Below are positions 61,896 through 64,000 of a stretch of 64,000 nucleotides of DNA, piece by piece. The DNA is from Jiangella alkaliphila (GTDB lineage: Bacteria > Actinomycetota > Actinomycetes > Jiangellales > Jiangellaceae), in NCBI RefSeq assembly GCF_900105925.1, contig NZ_LT629791.1, positions 2,453,278-2,517,277 of the forward strand. The letters are read 5' to 3'. The notes below the pieces were generated by a model. It had not been told where the DNA came from. It did not search any database and was given only the letters and a program-made list of their open reading frames with translations. Made by a program: the position numbers and the translations under genes. The stretch's first letter is position 1. Each line of letters begins with the position of its first letter.

Positions 61896-62020
61896 GTCCC
61901 CCTGCTGCCCCTTCTCTTAGCCGCGCACCCGCGCCTCAAGCGGACTACGGAGCGCTTCGCGCGACGATGACCGCTTGACCCGCAGGCCCGCGGCCTAAGA
62001 ACTGGCAGCCATCAGGGGAT
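61896..62020 (+). repeat. Palindromic MITE-like repeat, copy C (complete, solo)
   Basis: About 125 bases. The left end GTCCCCCTGCTGCCC and the right end (reversed) ATCCCCTGATGGCTGCC are imperfect inverted repeats. Inside them TCTTAGCCGCGC and CGCGGCCTAAGA, then TCAAGCGG and CCGCTTGA, continue the symmetry, so the whole unit can fold on itself. It shares most of its length with copy B at 35894-36007. No reading frame of note lies in it. This is the profile of a non-autonomous miniature element. Confidence 0.8.
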
Positions 62021-62072
62021 GGGGGAAGAGCAGGCACAGCCCACCACCAATCTCGGCGCGTGCTGGTCTCAG

Positions 62073-62271
62073 GTGACGTCCTGGTCCACCGTTACGCCGG
62101 CAAACGCTTACCAGGCATCCACGCGTGACACAGGACCAGGACGTGACACCAGACCAGACGCCAGCCGCGTGGTCCTGGGTCTGACGCGCGTCCTGGGTCT
62201 GAGGCGCGCCGAACGGCCAATCCGAGCCCGCAAGCGCGCGTCACAGCCAGGACGCGCCTCACACCCAGGAC
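62073..62271. repeat. Cluster of 18-bp units in both orientations
   Basis: GTCCTGGGTCTGACGCGC (62172-62189) is followed at once by GTCCTGGGTCTGAGGCGC (62190-62207). After 28 bases the reverse complement of this pair follows with few changes (62236-62253 and 62254-62271). A shorter related inverted pair (GTGACGTCCTGGTCC, 62073-62087, and its near complement, 62133-62147) lies before. The 36-bp arms can form a long stem. It lies just downstream of the MarR stop codon and could end or stabilise its transcript. Confidence 0.75.
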
Positions 62272-62299
62272 ACCAACCGGGCCGGGGGCACGGCGTGTG

Positions 62300-62794
62300 T
62301 CAGAACAGCTTGTCGACGAGTTCGGTGAGGTGGCGGAGCAGCGGCACCACGAGGGCCTGCTCGGCGGGGGAGAGGTTGTCCCAGGCACCGGCCAGATGAC
62401 CGGCGACGACGGCGCGTTTGGCGGTCAGCAGGGTGCTGCCGCGCTCGGTGAGTTCGAGCACCCGGCGACGGCCGTCGCCGTCGGCCTGGCTGTATCGGAC
62501 GAGGCCGTCGCGGACGAGGGCGCCGGCGCTGCGGGTGACCGTCGGCTGGCTGAGGCCGGTCAGTTCCGCCACCGCGCCGACGCCGTCCGCGCCGCACTCC
62601 TCGATGGCGTCGAGGAGGACCAGCTGCGGCACGGTGATGTCGTCGAACAGCGGCTGCAGCCGCCCTCGCGTGCGCCGCGACGCCGACAGGAACGCCATGA
62701 GCGCGTCGGCGAACTCGAGCGCCTGCGTGCCGGCCGGCTCGACGGCGTGGACGCTGCGGCCCAGCGCACCGCTGGTGTTGGTCTGCTCGGTCAC
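62300..62794 (-). CDS. MarR family transcriptional regulator
   Basis: 164 residues from a GTG at 62794 with AAGGGGGGA upstream; the open frame runs 40 residues further but that part has no MarR features. The winged helix has LLDAIEECGADGVGAVAELT, GLSQPTVTRSAGALVRDGLV and RYSQADGDGRRRVLELTERG. It is encoded alone; the cluster of repeats follows its stop. The target is unknown. Confidence 0.9.
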   Translation of the reverse strand: MTEQTNTSGALGRSVHAVEPAGTQALEFADALMAFLSASRRTRGRLQPLFDDITVPQLVLLDAIEECGADGVGAVAELTGLSQPTVTRSAGALVRDGLVRYSQADGDGRRRVLELTERGSTLLTAKRAVVAGHLAGAWDNLSPAEQALVVPLLRHLTELVDKLF

Positions 62795-63041
62795 GATCCC
62801 CCCTTCCTGGACCTCCTCCGGACCATGAAACCACCAGTGACGAACGGCGGGAATGGATTCGACCCCGGGCGGGTTGTAACGCTCGGCCGCAGTTTTGTGT
62901 TCGTGTGTCCGCACGCTCGCAAGGACTTCTGTTGCGGGCGCGCTACTGCCTTCAGGTTTGCTGGAGAAGTTGCGTCGTCGATGACCGGCCAGGGCCTACC
63001 GCACGGTGCGGTGCCCAGATCCAGCCCTGCAAGGAGCAGAA
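62795..63041 (+). promoter_or_regulatory. Intergenic region and leader of the cold-shock gene
   Basis: This stretch of 247 bases holds the promoters of the divergent MarR and cold-shock genes. ACCGCAC and GTGCGGT (62998-63012) form a 7-bp stem with a 1-base centre about 30 bases before the cold-shock ATG. Cold-shock genes often have structured leaders that refold at low temperature; whether this stem does so is unknown. Confidence 0.4.
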
Positions 63042-63242
63042 ATGACTCAGGGAACTGTCAAGTGGTTCAACGCGGAGAAGGGCTTCGGCTTCATCGCTCG
63101 CGAGGACGGGCCTGACGTGTTCGTCCACCACTCCGAGATCGACAGCGAGGGCTTCCGCAGCCTCGAGGAGAACCAGCGGGTGGAGTTCGAGCTGGCGCAG
63201 GGTCCGAAGGGCCCGCAGGCCACGCGCGTCCGCGCGCTCTGA
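63042..63242 (+). CDS. Cold-shock domain protein (CspA family)
   Basis: 66 residues with AAGGAG eight bases before the ATG. RNP1 (KGFGFIAR) and RNP2 (VFVHHSEI) are both present in the OB-fold, with [10 protein letters not shown] at the start. The length is typical. It binds single-stranded RNA or DNA and acts as RNA chaperone. A hairpin terminator follows. Confidence 0.97.
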   Translation: MTQGTVKWFNAEKGFGFIAREDGPDVFVHHSEIDSEGFRSLEENQRVEFELAQGPKGPQATRVRAL

Positions 63243-63281
63243 TCCCGCCGCAGGCGACGCCTGCGAACCGCTGAACGCCCA

Positions 63282-63313
63282 GAGGGGCCGGCACACACCA
63301 GTGCCGGCCCCTC
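63282..63313 (+). terminator. Hairpin after the cold-shock gene
   Basis: GAGGGGCCGGCAC pairs perfectly with GTGCCGGCCCCTC around a 6-base loop, 40 bases after the stop codon. A smaller stem (CGCAGGC/GCCTGCG, 63249-63265) lies before it. There is no T-run, as usual in GC-rich actinomycetes. Confidence 0.75.
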
Positions 63314-63415
63314 GTCGCGTCCTCTCGACCCCGCGCCGCGCGCGGCCGCCGCTGCTCTACGCTGACTGGAAGCGGTGGGGCGGACGAGCAGCGGTGGCCG
63401 GCGGCGGGAGGATCG

Positions 63416-64000
63416 GTGGTAGGTCAGCACACCGACACCGCCGCGCCGCTCGTCGCCTTCGTCGGACGCGAGCGCGAGCTGTCCGCGCTGACGACCGCTC
63501 TCGCCGGATCGCGGGAGCCGGCGTTCGTACTGGTCGAGGGCGAGGCCGGCATCGGCAAGACCCGCCTGGTGCAGGAGGCGCTGGCCGCGCTGGACCCGTC
63601 GACGACGCTGGTGGCGGCCTGCCCGCCGCTGGCCGAGCCGTTCCCGCTGGGACCACTGGTCGACGCGCTGCATCGGCTGCCGGTCGACGGGGTGGCGCTG
63701 AGCCCGCTGGCGGGGGCGCTGCGGCCGCTGTTCCCGGAGTGGGCCGAGCACCTGCCGCCGGCGCTGGCGCCGCTGGAGGACCCCAGCTCGACCCGGCACC
63801 GGCTGTTCCGCGCACTGGCCGAGCTGGTCGAGCGGTCCGGCATCGAGGTGCTGGTGCTGGAGGACGCGCACTGGGCCGACGCCGCGACGCTGGAGTTCCT
63901 GCCGCTGCTGGTCGGGGCGACGGAGCACGACCTCAGCCTGGTCGTCACCTACCGCGGCACCGACGTCCCGGCCGCGTCGCCGCTGCTGCGGCTCACCGCG
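63416..64000 (+). CDS. LuxR/MalT-type ATPase regulator, N-terminal part
   Basis: 195 residues are visible from a GTG at 63416 with GGGAGG upstream; the gene leaves the window. FVGRERELSALTTAL starts the AAA_16 domain, GEAGIGKTR (residues 42-50) is Walker A and VLVLEDAHWAD near residue 150 is Walker B; VVTYRGTDVPA follows as sensor strand. Large LuxR (LAL) regulators begin like this and end in a LuxR HTH, which would lie outside. An adenylate-cyclase-linked AAA protein is less likely as there is no cyclase domain before it. Confidence 0.88.
   Translation, partial: MVGQHTDTAAPLVAFVGRERELSALTTALAGSREPAFVLVEGEAGIGKTRLVQEALAALDPSTTLVAACPPLAEPFPLGPLVDALHRLPVDGVALSPLAGALRPLFPEWAEHLPPALAPLEDPSSTRHRLFRALAELVERSGIEVLVLEDAHWADAATLEFLPLLVGATEHDLSLVVTYRGTDVPAASPLLRLTA

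Noticed and set aside
62073-62271. CRISPR array
   Set aside because: Units are 18 bp, occur in both orientations and abut without spacers of constant length; no cas genes are present.

Overview
The window is very GC-rich (roughly 70 % or more), dense in genes, uses many GTG starts, and shows many 4-base ATGA/GTGA overlaps between genes. It also has CUT1 sugar importers without their own ATPase, MocR/GntR/TetR regulators and an ECF42-type sigma factor with a DGPF protein. All this fits a soil-type actinomycete (Actinomycetota). The genus cannot be fixed from sequence alone; a Jiangella-like or related lineage is only a guess. No rRNA, tRNA, CRISPR array or replication origin was seen.

Layout. 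1-6659: an envelope or surface glycan locus with three DUF2142-type polytopic membrane proteins, an LPG-synthase-like membrane protein, a GT4-like and a GT2 glycosyltransferase. 6786-13311 (minus): a GntR regulator, a CUT1 sugar importer (binding protein and two permeases), a class I amidotransferase-fold peptidase and a secreted Ntn-hydrolase-like protein. 13439-16088 (plus): a translationally coupled P450, ferredoxin and ferredoxin reductase set. 16143-25257 (plus): an RpiR regulator, a Gfo/Idh/MocA oxidoreductase, a second CUT1 importer, a TIM-barrel isomerase, an FAH-family hydrolase, a D-2-hydroxyacid dehydrogenase and a ManD-type enolase-superfamily dehydratase. This looks like a complete import and degradation cluster for an acidic or modified sugar. 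Convergent to it is a secreted BNR/sialidase-fold protein (25310-27535).

27722-32991: DGPF protein and ECF42 sigma factor, an FAD-linked oxidase and an MFS exporter, then a membrane protein. 33103-36007: a mosaic of three insertion sequences (IS1380, IS256 and IS5 types) lodged between copies of a palindromic MITE-like repeat. 36016-45086 (minus): a peptide scavenging operon with a GntR/UTRA regulator, M19 dipeptidase, two oligopeptide ABC ATPases, S33 and M24 peptidases, two permeases and a remnant of the binding protein. An IS982 element lies exactly between the binding-protein stop codon and the first permease start codon. At about 45086 the binding-protein gene is cut and joined to a 5'-truncated surface protein (metallophosphoesterase plus GLUG repeats) on the other strand.

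48681-63242 is an accessory region rich in small regulators (ArsR, MarR, TetR, GntR/FCD, MocR), oxidoreductases and gene debris. The debris includes a fused MarR/cupin remnant, an SRPBCC protein with an internal deletion, and a SnoaL gene cut by inverted repeats. A solo copy of the palindromic repeat and a cluster of 18-bp units in both orientations sit before a MarR gene and a cold-shock gene. The window ends inside a large LuxR-type or AAA regulator.

The strongest candidates for new biology are the P450 redox chain next to the sugar cluster, the ManD/FAH/dehydrogenase sugar-acid pathway, the palindromic repeat family with its solo and IS-interrupted copies, and the M24-fold protein lacking metal ligands in the peptide operon.
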